From Candidatus Calidifonticultor daggyaiensis (lineage in GTDB: Bacteria; Actinomycetota; Humimicrobiia; Humimicrobiales; Humimicrobiaceae), in contig JACVJA010000043.1 of assembly GCA_015661035.1 (NCBI GenBank), positions 1 through 8,985 of the forward strand: a stretch of DNA of 8,985 bases, given 5' to 3'. This document shows positions 1 through 7,741 of this stretch, in pieces; the first letter of the stretch is position 1, and each line of letters starts with the position of its first letter. A program made the translations under genes and the position numbers. The notes under the pieces were generated by a model. That model did no database searches, was not told where the DNA came from, and was given only the letters and a program-made list of their open reading frames with translations.

Positions 1-2
1 AA

Positions 3-2825
3 CTCGAAAAAAATGACAAATTAAGAAAATTTATTACAAAAGGAATTAAGGTTGTAGTGGTTGATGATTTAGACGAAATAAACAAAGCTTCTGCAAAAAT
101 AATTAATTTAATTTCAGATAATAATTGTATATTTTTTGGTAATGATAATGAAAGCGTTTTTGCTTTTAGGGGTTCAAAGTCAAATTATTTCACTGAAGTG
201 ATGGACAAATTAAAAAAGAATAAAGGCAGCAATATTTTTATTTTAAAAAATAATTTTAGAAATAATTTTTTAATTAATGAACTGTGCAACAGTTTTATAA
301 GTTTAAATAAAATAAAAAATAAAGAGGATTTATTTTTAAGTATAAAAAAAGAATTTAATAATGATTATAATGCTAGCCTTTCTAAAAATGTAGAAGTAAA
401 AGAATTTCATAATGTAATTGATGAAATAAGCTTTATTTGTTTTCAAATAAAAAGTTTAATTATTATAGAGAAAATAAAACCAGAAAATATTTGTATATTA
501 ATTAAAGGATTAGGGTATAAAAATAAGTTATTAGAAAATTTACTGGGTGCAAAAAAAATACCTTTTATCAGGCGGGGCACAAGAACAGTATTTGATAATG
601 TTATTATTCAATACTTATTAAATATTTCTAGACTAATTGTTTTAGTAAATAAGCTGAAAACTTTAGAAAGCTGTCAAGATATTGATTATTTGCAAATAGA
701 AAAAGAAATAGATAATACTTTAATTACAATTTTTACATCGGGTGTTTTAAAAATTAATATAGTTTTTATTTTAAGCTTATTAAAAAATGAAAAAAAATTT
801 TATAAAGATGGTGGTATTGAAATATCAATAACCGAAGGAGAAAAAAATAAAAATAATTTAAGGATATGGAAAAAATTAACAAGTATTTTTTCTAGTGGCA
901 TTAAAACCAAACATATAGAAATAGACGATTTTAAAGTAAACAGCATGTATTTTGATTATAATAATAAAGAAGAATTACAAACTTTAAGTGATTTTGTTTT
1001 TGCTATAGAGGAAAAAATATCTTTTTTAGATAAAGATAATAAAAAAACAGTTTATGATATTTTATTAAATATAATTTCAGATAAAAGATTTAGAATAATA
1101 AATAACTTTCCATTAATACAATCGTCTATAAAAAGTAAAAATTTTGAGTCTAATAATTTAACAAGTATATTTAAAATTCTTGGAGACTTTTTAAATACTG
1201 CAAAAAATTTTTCTGATCAAATTTTACAACAAAATAGTATTGAACTAAGTAAAATTGAAAATCAAAAAAGCCATTTAGAATTATTTTTAAATTATCTTGA
1301 TGGTCTTTTTAATATTTCTTTTACAGAAGAGATAGAAGAAAGTGTAAAAGAAGTTTCTACACCAGGTCATGTAAATATTTTGAGTTTTCATCAAAGTAAA
1401 GGTCTTGAATTTGATGCTGTCTTTATCCCGTTTTTAAATAAAAATTATTTACCTACTCCTTTTAAAAATATGCAACTTTATGATTTACAAATTTTTAATT
1501 TAATTAATGGTGTAAAAAAAATTTCATCTGATATATTAGAAGATTTGCATTTTGAACAAGAAAGAAATTTATTATATGTTGGACTATCAAGGGCTAAAAA
1601 TTATCTGTATATAACTTCAAGCTTATCCGAAGAAAAGTCAGTTTTTTTTGAAGAAATAGATTTAATATTAAAAAGCATAATTAAAGAAAACAAAAAAAAT
1701 TTCTATTCTTTAAGTAGTAGTAGTAAAGATTATAGTAATTATAATATTGGTTGTTCTCCCAAAGATAATTTAACTAAGAATAATTATAAAGAATCTAATA
1801 AAAATTTGTATAACCAAGAATTCTTTAATAAAAAAGAATTGAAAAAAATTATAAAGGTTAATAAAGAAGAGCTTGATAAATTAAAAATTAATTATTTAAT
1901 TGACAATAAGTGGATAGCAAGAAAAAGGGCAATAGTAGGTTTATATAGAAAGATTAATGGTAAGCCTGTAAATCTTATAAACTTTTTATTTGTTATTTCT
2001 TTTTTAAAAGTTTTTTATCCACCCTCAAGTTGGTGGTTAAATATTGAAAAAACAAAAAACAATTTTAATCCCTATAAGTTTTATAATGATGCATACTCAT
2101 ATTCTTCTTTGTCAACTTATATAAACTGCCCAGTTAAATATAAATATAAGTATTATTTTAAGATAAAAGAGCCTCAAACAACAGCAGTGCTTATTGGAAA
2201 GATTTATCATGATATATTATACAAGTTTTATAGTTTAAGCAATTGGAAAGGTGCAGCATTGCAAGATCTTATAAATATTATTTTAAGTGTAATAGATAAA
2301 TATGAATTTGATCTAAAGCCATTAAAAAAAGAAATAACTGATAAAGCAATAGAAATTTTTAAAAGTTTTTTTAATATTTTTGTTATAAATAAAGATTATT
2401 CAATTTTATCTGAAGTAAATTTTGAATTTAAATTAAAAGATGATTTAATTAAAGGAAGAATTGACCAAATAAAGTTTTTTAATGAATATGAAGCGCAGCT
2501 AATAGATTTTAAATCCACAAAAAAGAATTTATTAAGTAATAATATCTTAGATAATTTACAGCTGCCTTTATATAATCTTGCAACAAATCTTTCTAAAGAT
2601 CTAGATTTACTAAAAGGAAAAAAAATTACTTTAAAGTATATTTACTTGACAGAAGAATGCTATGAACAAAATTTCCCTTTTCTAGAAGCGTTAGATTATA
2701 AAAAAATAATTAGAATTATTAATGATGTAATAAAGCTAGTAAAAAAAGAGAAATTTATATTAAAACCTGTAAAAAGCTATGAATGTAAAGATTGTGTTTT
2801 TAAGTTAAATTGTAAAATAGAATAA
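3..2825 (+). CDS. UvrD-like helicase with C-terminal RecB-type nuclease, AdnA-like subunit (5' end cut off)
   Basis: This is probably one subunit of a DNA double-strand-break resection helicase-nuclease. The frame is open from the first complete codon at 3, and the residues before the GTG at 57 (KGIKVVVV) belong to the strand before helicase motif II, so GTG 57 is not the start. The Walker A part lies upstream; by analogy with the next gene about 230 residues are missing. Visible motor motifs are a divergent motif II (DDLDE, 63-77), motif III (GNDNESVFAFRG, 138-173), motif IV (NNFRN), motif V (SFHQSKGLEFD, 1383-1415) and motif VI (EQERNLLYVGLSRA, 1554-1595). The C-terminal nuclease has His at 2208, the Asp of GRID at 2463, and the Asp and Lys of IDFK at 2505 and 2511. 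Cysteines at 2127, 2784, 2793 and 2811 (the last three spaced C-x2-C-x5-C) fit an iron-sulfur cluster as in AddB and Cas4. It lies 115 bases before a similar gene. The AdnA assignment rests on order and architecture; an AddB-like origin is less likely. Confidence 0.85.
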   Translation, partial: LEKNDKLRKFITKGIKVVVVDDLDEINKASAKIINLISDNNCIFFGNDNESVFAFRGSKSNYFTEVMDKLKKNKGSNIFILKNNFRNNFLINELCNSFISLNKIKNKEDLFLSIKKEFNNDYNASLSKNVEVKEFHNVIDEISFICFQIKSLIIIEKIKPENICILIKGLGYKNKLLENLLGAKKIPFIRRGTRTVFDNVIIQYLLNISRLIVLVNKLKTLESCQDIDYLQIEKEIDNTLITIFTSGVLKINIVFILSLLKNEKKFYKDGGIEISITEGEKNKNNLRIWKKLTSIFSSGIKTKHIEIDDFKVNSMYFDYNNKEELQTLSDFVFAIEEKISFLDKDNKKTVYDILLNIISDKRFRIINNFPLIQSSIKSKNFESNNLTSIFKILGDFLNTAKNFSDQILQQNSIELSKIENQKSHLELFLNYLDGLFNISFTEEIEESVKEVSTPGHVNILSFHQSKGLEFDAVFIPFLNKNYLPTPFKNMQLYDLQIFNLINGVKKISSDILEDLHFEQERNLLYVGLSRAKNYLYITSSLSEEKSVFFEEIDLILKSIIKENKKNFYSLSSSSKDYSNYNIGCSPKDNLTKNNYKESNKNLYNQEFFNKKELKKIIKVNKEELDKLKINYLIDNKWIARKRAIVGLYRKINGKPVNLINFLFVISFLKVFYPPSSWWLNIEKTKNNFNPYKFYNDAYSYSSLSTYINCPVKYKYKYYFKIKEPQTTAVLIGKIYHDILYKFYSLSNWKGAALQDLINIILSVIDKYEFDLKPLKKEITDKAIEIFKSFFNIFVINKDYSILSEVNFEFKLKDDLIKGRIDQIKFFNEYEAQLIDFKSTKKNLLSNNILDNLQLPLYNLATNLSKDLDLLKGKKITLKYIYLTEECYEQNFPFLEALDYKKIIRIINDVIKLVKKEKFILKPVKSYECKDCVFKLNCKIE

Positions 2826-2848
2826 CTTTAAATTGTAAGATAGAATAA
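2805..2848 (+). repeat. 21-bp direct duplication across the stop codon of the upstream helicase gene
   Basis: The last 21 bases of the gene (2805-2825, including its TAA) are repeated at 2828-2848 with one mismatch (A to G at 2839), giving a period of 23 bases. The second copy lies wholly outside the reading frame. It would again encode Leu-Asn-Cys-Lys-Ile-Glu-stop in another frame. It looks like a small tandem duplication of the gene end. Confidence 0.8.
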
Positions 2849-2940
2849 TTGTTAAAGTAACTAAAATTTTATAACAATAAAATACACAAGTTTAACTGTA
2901 TGAGGTTAACAGGATTTTTATAAGAAGGTTTAGCTGGGAA

Positions 2941-5900
2941 ATGATTGAACTAACAAAAAATCAAAAAGAAATAATTTTAGACGACTCAAAAGTTAAAAGA
3001 GTTATATCATGTGCAGGTTCTGGTAAAACAACAGTTATAATTAGCAATATTGCTTATTTAATTGATAATGATATATGTAAACCTTTTGAAATTTTAGCTA
3101 TTACATTTACTAAGAATGCTGCTGAAAATATGCGTTTGAGGATAAGAAATCTCACAACAAAAAGGGAAAACTACGAAAAAATAAATATTTATACTTTTAA
3201 CTCTTTTGGAAATTTAATAATTTCAGAAAATAGCTTTTTATTAGGTTATGGTAAAGATTATAAATTAATTAATATCCCTAAATCCTGGCAAATTTTGTAT
3301 GAAATTGTTAAAGATTTTAATTTTTTAAATATCAAGATTGGCAAAGACCCAGCAAAATTTATAAATGATTTATTAAAATACATTTGGGATTTAAAAAGTA
3401 ATCTGATTACAATAAACCAATTAAAGAATTACTGCAATAATTATTCTCAATTATCTTATTTTAAAAATTATAAAAGTAAAGCATTGCTTAAAGATGAATT
3501 AGAAATTTTAAATTATCAAAATGAATTAATTTTAATCTATGAGAATTATGAAGATATCAAAAAAGCAAATAATTTAATTGATTATCATGACCATGTTTTT
3601 TTACCTTACCAGCTTTTAAGCCAAAATAACAAAATTAGACAGGCGTACTCTAAAAGGTATAAATATATTTTTATTGATGAATACCAAGATACAGATGTTG
3701 CCCAGGGTTATTTAATATCACTGCTTTTTAATCCAAATTTTAATTATATAACTATAGTTGGCGATGATGACCAAAGTATTTATTCTTTTAGAGGTGCATG
3801 TGTAGAAAATATTCTGAATTTTCATAATTGGGAAGTTTTTTCAAATGTTAATGTAAAAGATTTTTATATTACTGAAAACTTTAGATCTGGAAAAAAAATA
3901 ATTTCTTCTATTAACAAAATTATTAGTAATAATTTAAAAAGATTTCAAAAAAAATTAGAGTGTTCAGATAATGATAAATTTTCAAGTGTATTTTTGGGTA
4001 TTTATAATACGCCTCAGGAAGAAGCGAAAGAAATTGCCAATAAAATTAATTATTTAATACAGAGCGGCGTAAGGCTTAAGGATATAGCAATTTTTTTAAG
4101 ACGAAAGAAATTTAATTATATTTTAAAAGAACTAGAAAATAGGAATATTAAATATGAGGTTATAAGTAGCAAAGGTTTTTTTTATGAAGAAGAAGTTTTG
4201 TTTTTAATATCTTGGTTAATAATAATTGATGATATAAGAAATGAACAACATTTATTAAACTTACTCCAGTCTAAAAAATATAATTTATCTGATAGGGATA
4301 TATTTTTTTTAAAGAATTATAATATAATTAAAGATTGTTTTTTTAGCCCAGATCAGTCTTATAATAATAATTTAATAGATTCTTTAATAGTTCATAATCA
4401 AAATAAATTTCTTTCAAAAGAATCCCATAAAAGAATAAGTGAATTTTTAGAAGAGCTAGAATATTATTTAAAACAAGCATCTTTTCTTAAATTAAGTGAA
4501 CTAATAAATCTAATATTTCATCATTCTGGGCTTTATGATGAATTAAAATCAGATTTTTCTAGAAGCGTTAAAAATAAAATAAGAAACATTGAAATGTTAA
4601 TAAAAATTAGCCAAGATTTTGAGCTAAACCAAAATAAGCCCAATCTGAATAGTTTTATTTTATATTTAAAAGAAGTTGCCAAAACTTCTGATGAGGACCC
4701 GGAAACAATTTATTATTCAAATTTAAATACTGTAAAAATAATGAGTATACATGCGGCAAAAGGTTTGGAATTTGATGTTGTATTCATGCCGATGCTAAGA
4801 AAAAATGAATTTTTATCTAAGTCTAGTTCAAAAAAATTTAATATTCCTTCTTATTTAAGGAAAGATAAAAAAATTTATTCTGAAAAACCGTTTTATACAA
4901 ATAAAAATGATTTCGACAAAGATTTAAAAAAAATAAATATTGAAGAAGAAAGAAGAATTTTTTATGTAGGTTGCAGCAGGGCAAAAAATATTTTGTTCTT
5001 ATCATTTTGTAAATATGATTCTTTAGATTCCACAAACTTTAAAGAAAATGTTAAGGTGCTGAATATTAAAAAAAGCAACATTACAAGTGTGCATACTAAA
5101 AGAGAAAATATTATTAAATTTGACAACAGTATGACTGATAAAAATAATGAGGGTATGGATTATAAAAATAATAAGGAGGATGAAAAATATAATAAGGAAT
5201 TTGTTGATATAAATAATAAAGAATTTGAGATTCTGCCATTTATAGATGAACTGTTAACAAGTTCTGAAAAAAATGAGATTATACCAATAAATAAACAAGC
5301 ATTTAATTATATTAATAATCTGAATTTTAAAAAGGATAAAAACTATATATTTGATATAAAGATTTTTGAAAATAAATTAAAAGATTTCATTAATTATAAA
5401 ATATCATTAAACAAAATTCCTCAACCCAATAAAATTGTTAATCATAATAATGAACCATATTATTATAATTGCCAATATAAATTTAATGACCAATATAAAT
5501 TCAACAATAAAAAAAATATACCAGAATTTAACATTCTAAAATTTAAAAAATCTTTAGATTTTCTGGACCAGATAAAAAAAATAAATAAAGAATTTAGCAG
5601 TTTTATAAAAGAAAATTTTAATGGAATGGAAAATAAAACTTTTCTAAAAAATTTGAGCAAGATTTTTAATTCTAGAGATTTTTTAAAAATTAATATTTTG
5701 CAAGAAAGGCACAACTTCTCTTTATCTGAGCTTCTCACATTCATTAATTGCCCATTAAAATATTTATGGCAATATTATTATAATTTTCCTGAACCTGAAA
5801 GTAAAAAAATTCATTTAGGAAAAATTGTTCATGATTATATAAACAAATCAACTTTAATACAATTTTCAAAGTTTAGAAATTTAAATTTGCTAGAAGATAA

Positions 5901-6582
5901 AAGTTTAGCAAATGATAAAAATAATAATAATAATAATAATAATAATGATAATAATGATAATGATTCTAATGTTAATATCAACATCCAAGAGAGTAATGAT
6001 ATTTTAAGCTATGATAACAGATGCGGTTTTGTTAACATCAAAAATCAATATAATGATTTACAATATTTAGAATATTTTTTAGAGCAAATACCTAAAAGCA
6101 CTGAAAAAGAAAAAGTATTAAGATATTTAAATGTTTATTTTAATAGTATATTTTTTGACTTTAAAGAAGTTTTAAATATATATACAGAACAATTAGCTTA
6201 TTGGAAATTAAAAAATTTTATAATTAATTGTCAGTTTGACAGAATTGATTTTTTAAGTAATAAAACTTTAAGAATTATAGATTTTAAAGTAGCAAGAATC
6301 TCAAATGACATCAATTACAAATATCAATTAATTGCATACACAGGAGCTTGTGTTGATATATTTTCAATAAATTTAAAAAAAATAAAATCGTATTTGTTTT
6401 TTTTAGAAGATGAAAAATATATTAAAGAAAATTTTACAATAGATGATATTAATTTATTAAAACATAATTTAATTAATGCTGCTAAAAAAATAAATATACT
6501 GGATTTTAATATTGAAAATACTATACCATTAAAATGCAAAAAAAGCTGCAGTTACAAACTTTTATGCAATGCGTTTTTTTAA
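2941..6582 (+). CDS. UvrD-like helicase fused to RecB-type Fe-S nuclease, AdnB-like subunit
   Basis: This complete 1213-residue protein is probably the lead motor and second nuclease of an AdnAB-type break-resection enzyme. All superfamily 1A motor motifs are present: a Q motif near residue 7, Walker A AGSGKTT (25-31), motif Ia around 51-68, TFNSFG near 85-90, motif II DEYQDT (246-251), motif III GDDDQSIYSFRG (274-285), motif IV ENFRS (312-316), motif V (601-612) and motif VI EEERR to SRA (668-681). Residues about 700-920 are an Asn/Lys-rich spacer. The nuclease has Cys937, His964, Asp1103, Asp1114 and Lys1116, then Cys1199, Cys1203 and Cys1209, so catalytic and iron-sulfur residues look intact. 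An Asn run (994-1002) sits inside it. The ATG is preceded by AGAAGG at 2923-2928, 12 bases away, and starts right before the Q motif, so the start is credible. It is longer than mycobacterial AdnB (about 1,100 residues), mainly through the low-complexity parts. AddA is less likely because AddA lacks the four cysteines. Confidence 0.88.
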   Translation: MIELTKNQKEIILDDSKVKRVISCAGSGKTTVIISNIAYLIDNDICKPFEILAITFTKNAAENMRLRIRNLTTKRENYEKINIYTFNSFGNLIISENSFLLGYGKDYKLINIPKSWQILYEIVKDFNFLNIKIGKDPAKFINDLLKYIWDLKSNLITINQLKNYCNNYSQLSYFKNYKSKALLKDELEILNYQNELILIYENYEDIKKANNLIDYHDHVFLPYQLLSQNNKIRQAYSKRYKYIFIDEYQDTDVAQGYLISLLFNPNFNYITIVGDDDQSIYSFRGACVENILNFHNWEVFSNVNVKDFYITENFRSGKKIISSINKIISNNLKRFQKKLECSDNDKFSSVFLGIYNTPQEEAKEIANKINYLIQSGVRLKDIAIFLRRKKFNYILKELENRNIKYEVISSKGFFYEEEVLFLISWLIIIDDIRNEQHLLNLLQSKKYNLSDRDIFFLKNYNIIKDCFFSPDQSYNNNLIDSLIVHNQNKFLSKESHKRISEFLEELEYYLKQASFLKLSELINLIFHHSGLYDELKSDFSRSVKNKIRNIEMLIKISQDFELNQNKPNLNSFILYLKEVAKTSDEDPETIYYSNLNTVKIMSIHAAKGLEFDVVFMPMLRKNEFLSKSSSKKFNIPSYLRKDKKIYSEKPFYTNKNDFDKDLKKINIEEERRIFYVGCSRAKNILFLSFCKYDSLDSTNFKENVKVLNIKKSNITSVHTKRENIIKFDNSMTDKNNEGMDYKNNKEDEKYNKEFVDINNKEFEILPFIDELLTSSEKNEIIPINKQAFNYINNLNFKKDKNYIFDIKIFENKLKDFINYKISLNKIPQPNKIVNHNNEPYYYNCQYKFNDQYKFNNKKNIPEFNILKFKKSLDFLDQIKKINKEFSSFIKENFNGMENKTFLKNLSKIFNSRDFLKINILQERHNFSLSELLTFINCPLKYLWQYYYNFPEPESKKIHLGKIVHDYINKSTLIQFSKFRNLNLLEDKSLANDKNNNNNNNNNDNNDNDSNVNINIQESNDILSYDNRCGFVNIKNQYNDLQYLEYFLEQIPKSTEKEKVLRYLNVYFNSIFFDFKEVLNIYTEQLAYWKLKNFIINCQFDRIDFLSNKTLRIIDFKVARISNDINYKYQLIAYTGACVDIFSINLKKIKSYLFFLEDEKYIKENFTIDDINLLKHNLINAAKKINILDFNIENTIPLKCKKSCSYKLLCNAFF
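5920..5964 (+). repeat. AAT trinucleotide microsatellite coding for an Asn run
   Basis: Nine consecutive AAT codons (5920-5946) are followed by an interrupted AAT/GAT tract to 5964. They encode nine Asn and then an Asn/Asp mix. The tract is in frame, so changes in repeat number would change protein length without frameshift. It lies between the nuclease His964 and Asp1103, a stretch about 50 residues longer than the matching stretch in the upstream paralogue. Confidence 0.9.
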
Positions 6583-6642
6583 TACTAAATTCATACTAAA
6601 TAATAAATAATATGAAATTAGCAGAAAACTTTTTTAACCCTA

Positions 6643-7578
6643 TTATTTGACTGGTGTACACCAGGAACTATATTTTTGGATTTTATTTTTGACTAGTTTA
6701 AAATAATAGTCTTGAAGGACTTTTGTAATTTCTCCAACATTACCGTCGCCGATTATTCTTTTATCAACAGTACCAATTGGAGATATTTGTGCACCTGTAC
6801 CGCAAAAGAAAAGCTCATCAGCGGTATAAAGCTCAGTTCTATCAATTGAGCGTTCAATAGTTTTAATCCCAAGTTCATTTTGAGCAATTTTAATAACTGT
6901 ATCTCTAGTAATTCCTTCTAAAATATCATCTGTAACAGGTGGAGTAATTAAAACTTTATCTTTTACCATAAATAAGTTCATTGCACTGCCTTCACTTACA
7001 TGTTGGCCGTCATTAGTCAAAACTATGGCTTCATCATAGCCATTAAGAAGGGCTTCGGTTTTTTGAATTGCAGAATTTACATAAGAACCAGAAATTTTTG
7101 CTCTTGGGGGCAGACAATTATCAGATAATCTATTCCAAGACGATATGCATACATTTATAGGTTTATCAGTTTCCAAATATTTTCCAAGAGGTATAGTATA
7201 AATAAAAATATCTTGTTCTATTCCTGTAAGTTTTGGTCCAATTTTTAATCCACTATTATATGCAAAAGGTCTAATATAACAGTCTTCTTTATAATCTTCT
7301 TTTTTTAACAGCTCCAAAGTAATTTTACATAATTCGCTTATTGAATAATTAATTTTAATCATTAAAATATTTGAATTTTTAAACAACCTTTTATAATGGT
7401 CTTCCATTCTAAAGACATAACAATAATTATCTTCTTCGTTATAATAACTTCTTATTCCTTCAAAAATTGCTAAACCATATTGAAGAGCACTTGTCCTAAT
7501 ATCTATTTTTGCTTTTGAGATTGGAATTATAGAACCTTGGAAAAAAGCATATTTAGGATGTTCATTTTTACTTTTCAT
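6643..7578 (-). CDS. ilvE: Branched-chain amino acid aminotransferase IlvE
   Basis: This cytoplasmic, PLP-dependent fold-type IV aminotransferase of 311 residues carries out the last step of valine, leucine and isoleucine synthesis, and the first step of their breakdown, with glutamate and 2-oxoglutarate as partners. The N-terminal part has YGLAIFEGIRSY (34-45), typical of the branched-chain enzymes, and Arg57 in the FRMEDHYKRLF stretch. Lys161 in PRAKISGSYVNS is the expected Schiff-base lysine. EGSAMNLF (196-203), LEGITRD (220-226) and GTGAQISPIGTVD (260-272) supply the PLP and phosphate contacts. Length is normal for the family (about 300-310). The ATG at 7578 has AAGGAA at 7589-7584, five bases upstream. 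The gene converges on the helicase pair across only 60 bases, and its coding region is visibly richer in G+C (about 30-35% in sampled lines). A D-amino acid aminotransferase or aminodeoxychorismate lyase is less likely given the FEGIR motif and C-terminus. Confidence 0.93.
   Translation of the reverse strand: MKSKNEHPKYAFFQGSIIPISKAKIDIRTSALQYGLAIFEGIRSYYNEEDNYCYVFRMEDHYKRLFKNSNILMIKINYSISELCKITLELLKKEDYKEDCYIRPFAYNSGLKIGPKLTGIEQDIFIYTIPLGKYLETDKPINVCISSWNRLSDNCLPPRAKISGSYVNSAIQKTEALLNGYDEAIVLTNDGQHVSEGSAMNLFMVKDKVLITPPVTDDILEGITRDTVIKIAQNELGIKTIERSIDRTELYTADELFFCGTGAQISPIGTVDKRIIGDGNVGEITKVLQDYYFKLVKNKIQKYSSWCTPVK
6651..6664. repeat. 14-bp perfect palindrome at the convergent gene junction
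   Basis: CTGGTGTACACCAG reads the same on both strands. It lies in the last codons of ilvE, about 70 bases past the stop of the helicase gene. As RNA it could form a 5-bp stem with a GTAC loop. A T-rich stretch (TATTTTT) follows shortly on the + strand, so weak termination of the helicase transcript is conceivable. It may equally be a chance result of the codons. Confidence 0.5.
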
Positions 7579-7675
7579 TTAATTTCCTTATCCCCAATTC
7601 TTAATAAAATTTATTTTATTTTAAATAATTTTTATTTTATTTCAATAAACTAAGACAAAAATTTAACCCATTAAA

Positions 7676-7681
7676 ATTATA
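7676..7681 (-). promoter_or_regulatory. Candidate -10 element of ilvE
   Basis: Read on the - strand, 7681-7676 is TATAAT preceded by TGCT, close to an extended -10. Transcription would start near 7669 and leave a leader of about 90 bases before the ilvE ATG at 7578. No good -35 is visible. In DNA this AT-rich, TATAAT occurs often by chance, so the call is weak. Its position just downstream of the strong hairpin adds some support. Confidence 0.35.
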
Positions 7682-7705
7682 AGCATTAAGTGATTTATTA
7701 AAATA

Positions 7706-7741
7706 ATTAACCGAAAGTTTTAGTTTAAACTTTCGGTTAAT
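7706..7741. terminator. Perfect 15-bp-stem hairpin between the DUF5679 gene and ilvE
   Basis: The left arm ATTAACCGAAAGTTT (7706-7720) pairs perfectly with AAACTTTCGGTTAAT (7727-7741) across a six-base loop (TAGTTT). This is by far the strongest inverted repeat in the gene-free stretch. On the - strand it lies about 270 bases past the end of the DUF5679 gene and just upstream of the candidate ilvE promoter. The sequence after it on that strand (TATTTTAATAAAT) is only a loose T tract. It could be an intrinsic terminator or an operator for a dimeric repressor. A nested palindrome AGTTTAAACT (7722-7731) allows an alternative fold. Confidence 0.5.

Noticed and set aside
57..59. GTG as the start of the first helicase gene
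   Set aside because: The frame is open upstream to the window edge, and the residues just before it belong to the conserved strand leading into motif II. The GTG is internal.
2090..2825. Cas4 and a CRISPR context
   Set aside because: The nuclease resembles Cas4 in its cluster layout, but it is fused to a helicase motor, and there is no repeat-spacer array or other cas gene.
2848..2878. 7-bp inverted repeat (ATTGTTA/TAACAAT) between the two helicase genes as a terminator
   Set aside because: The loop is 17 bases, the stem is short and weak, and no T run follows.
4176..4183. T8 tract in the second helicase as a phase-variation site
   Set aside because: Runs of seven or eight A or T are common throughout this AT-rich window, and the frame is intact, so nothing marks this one as a switch.
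4838..5035. 65-codon open frame on the - strand
   Set aside because: It lies wholly inside the second helicase gene and has a composition typical of antisense to Lys/Asn-rich coding DNA, with no recognisable motif.
5463..5744. 93-codon open frame on the - strand
   Set aside because: It is antisense to the low-complexity spacer of the second helicase. Its Phe/Leu-rich translation merely mirrors AT-rich codons.
6324..6539. 71-codon open frame on the - strand resembling a membrane peptide
   Set aside because: It is the reverse of the conserved nuclease C-terminus. Its apparent hydrophobicity comes from complementing Lys/Asn codons.
3..6582. AddAB or RecBCD assignment
   Set aside because: Both subunits show motor motifs and both nucleases carry four cluster cysteines. 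AddA and RecB lack the cluster, and AddB and RecC have inactive motors that are hard to recognise.
6582..6601. ATACTAAAT present twice with an 11-base period
   Set aside because: Two short AT-rich copies in a 60-base gap are within chance expectation and suggest no function.
7579..7700. T-box or branched-chain amino acid riboswitch/attenuator before ilvE
   Set aside because: The leader lacks the conserved T-box stretch, has no leader peptide rich in Ile, Leu or Val, and shows no GC-containing stems after the candidate transcript start.
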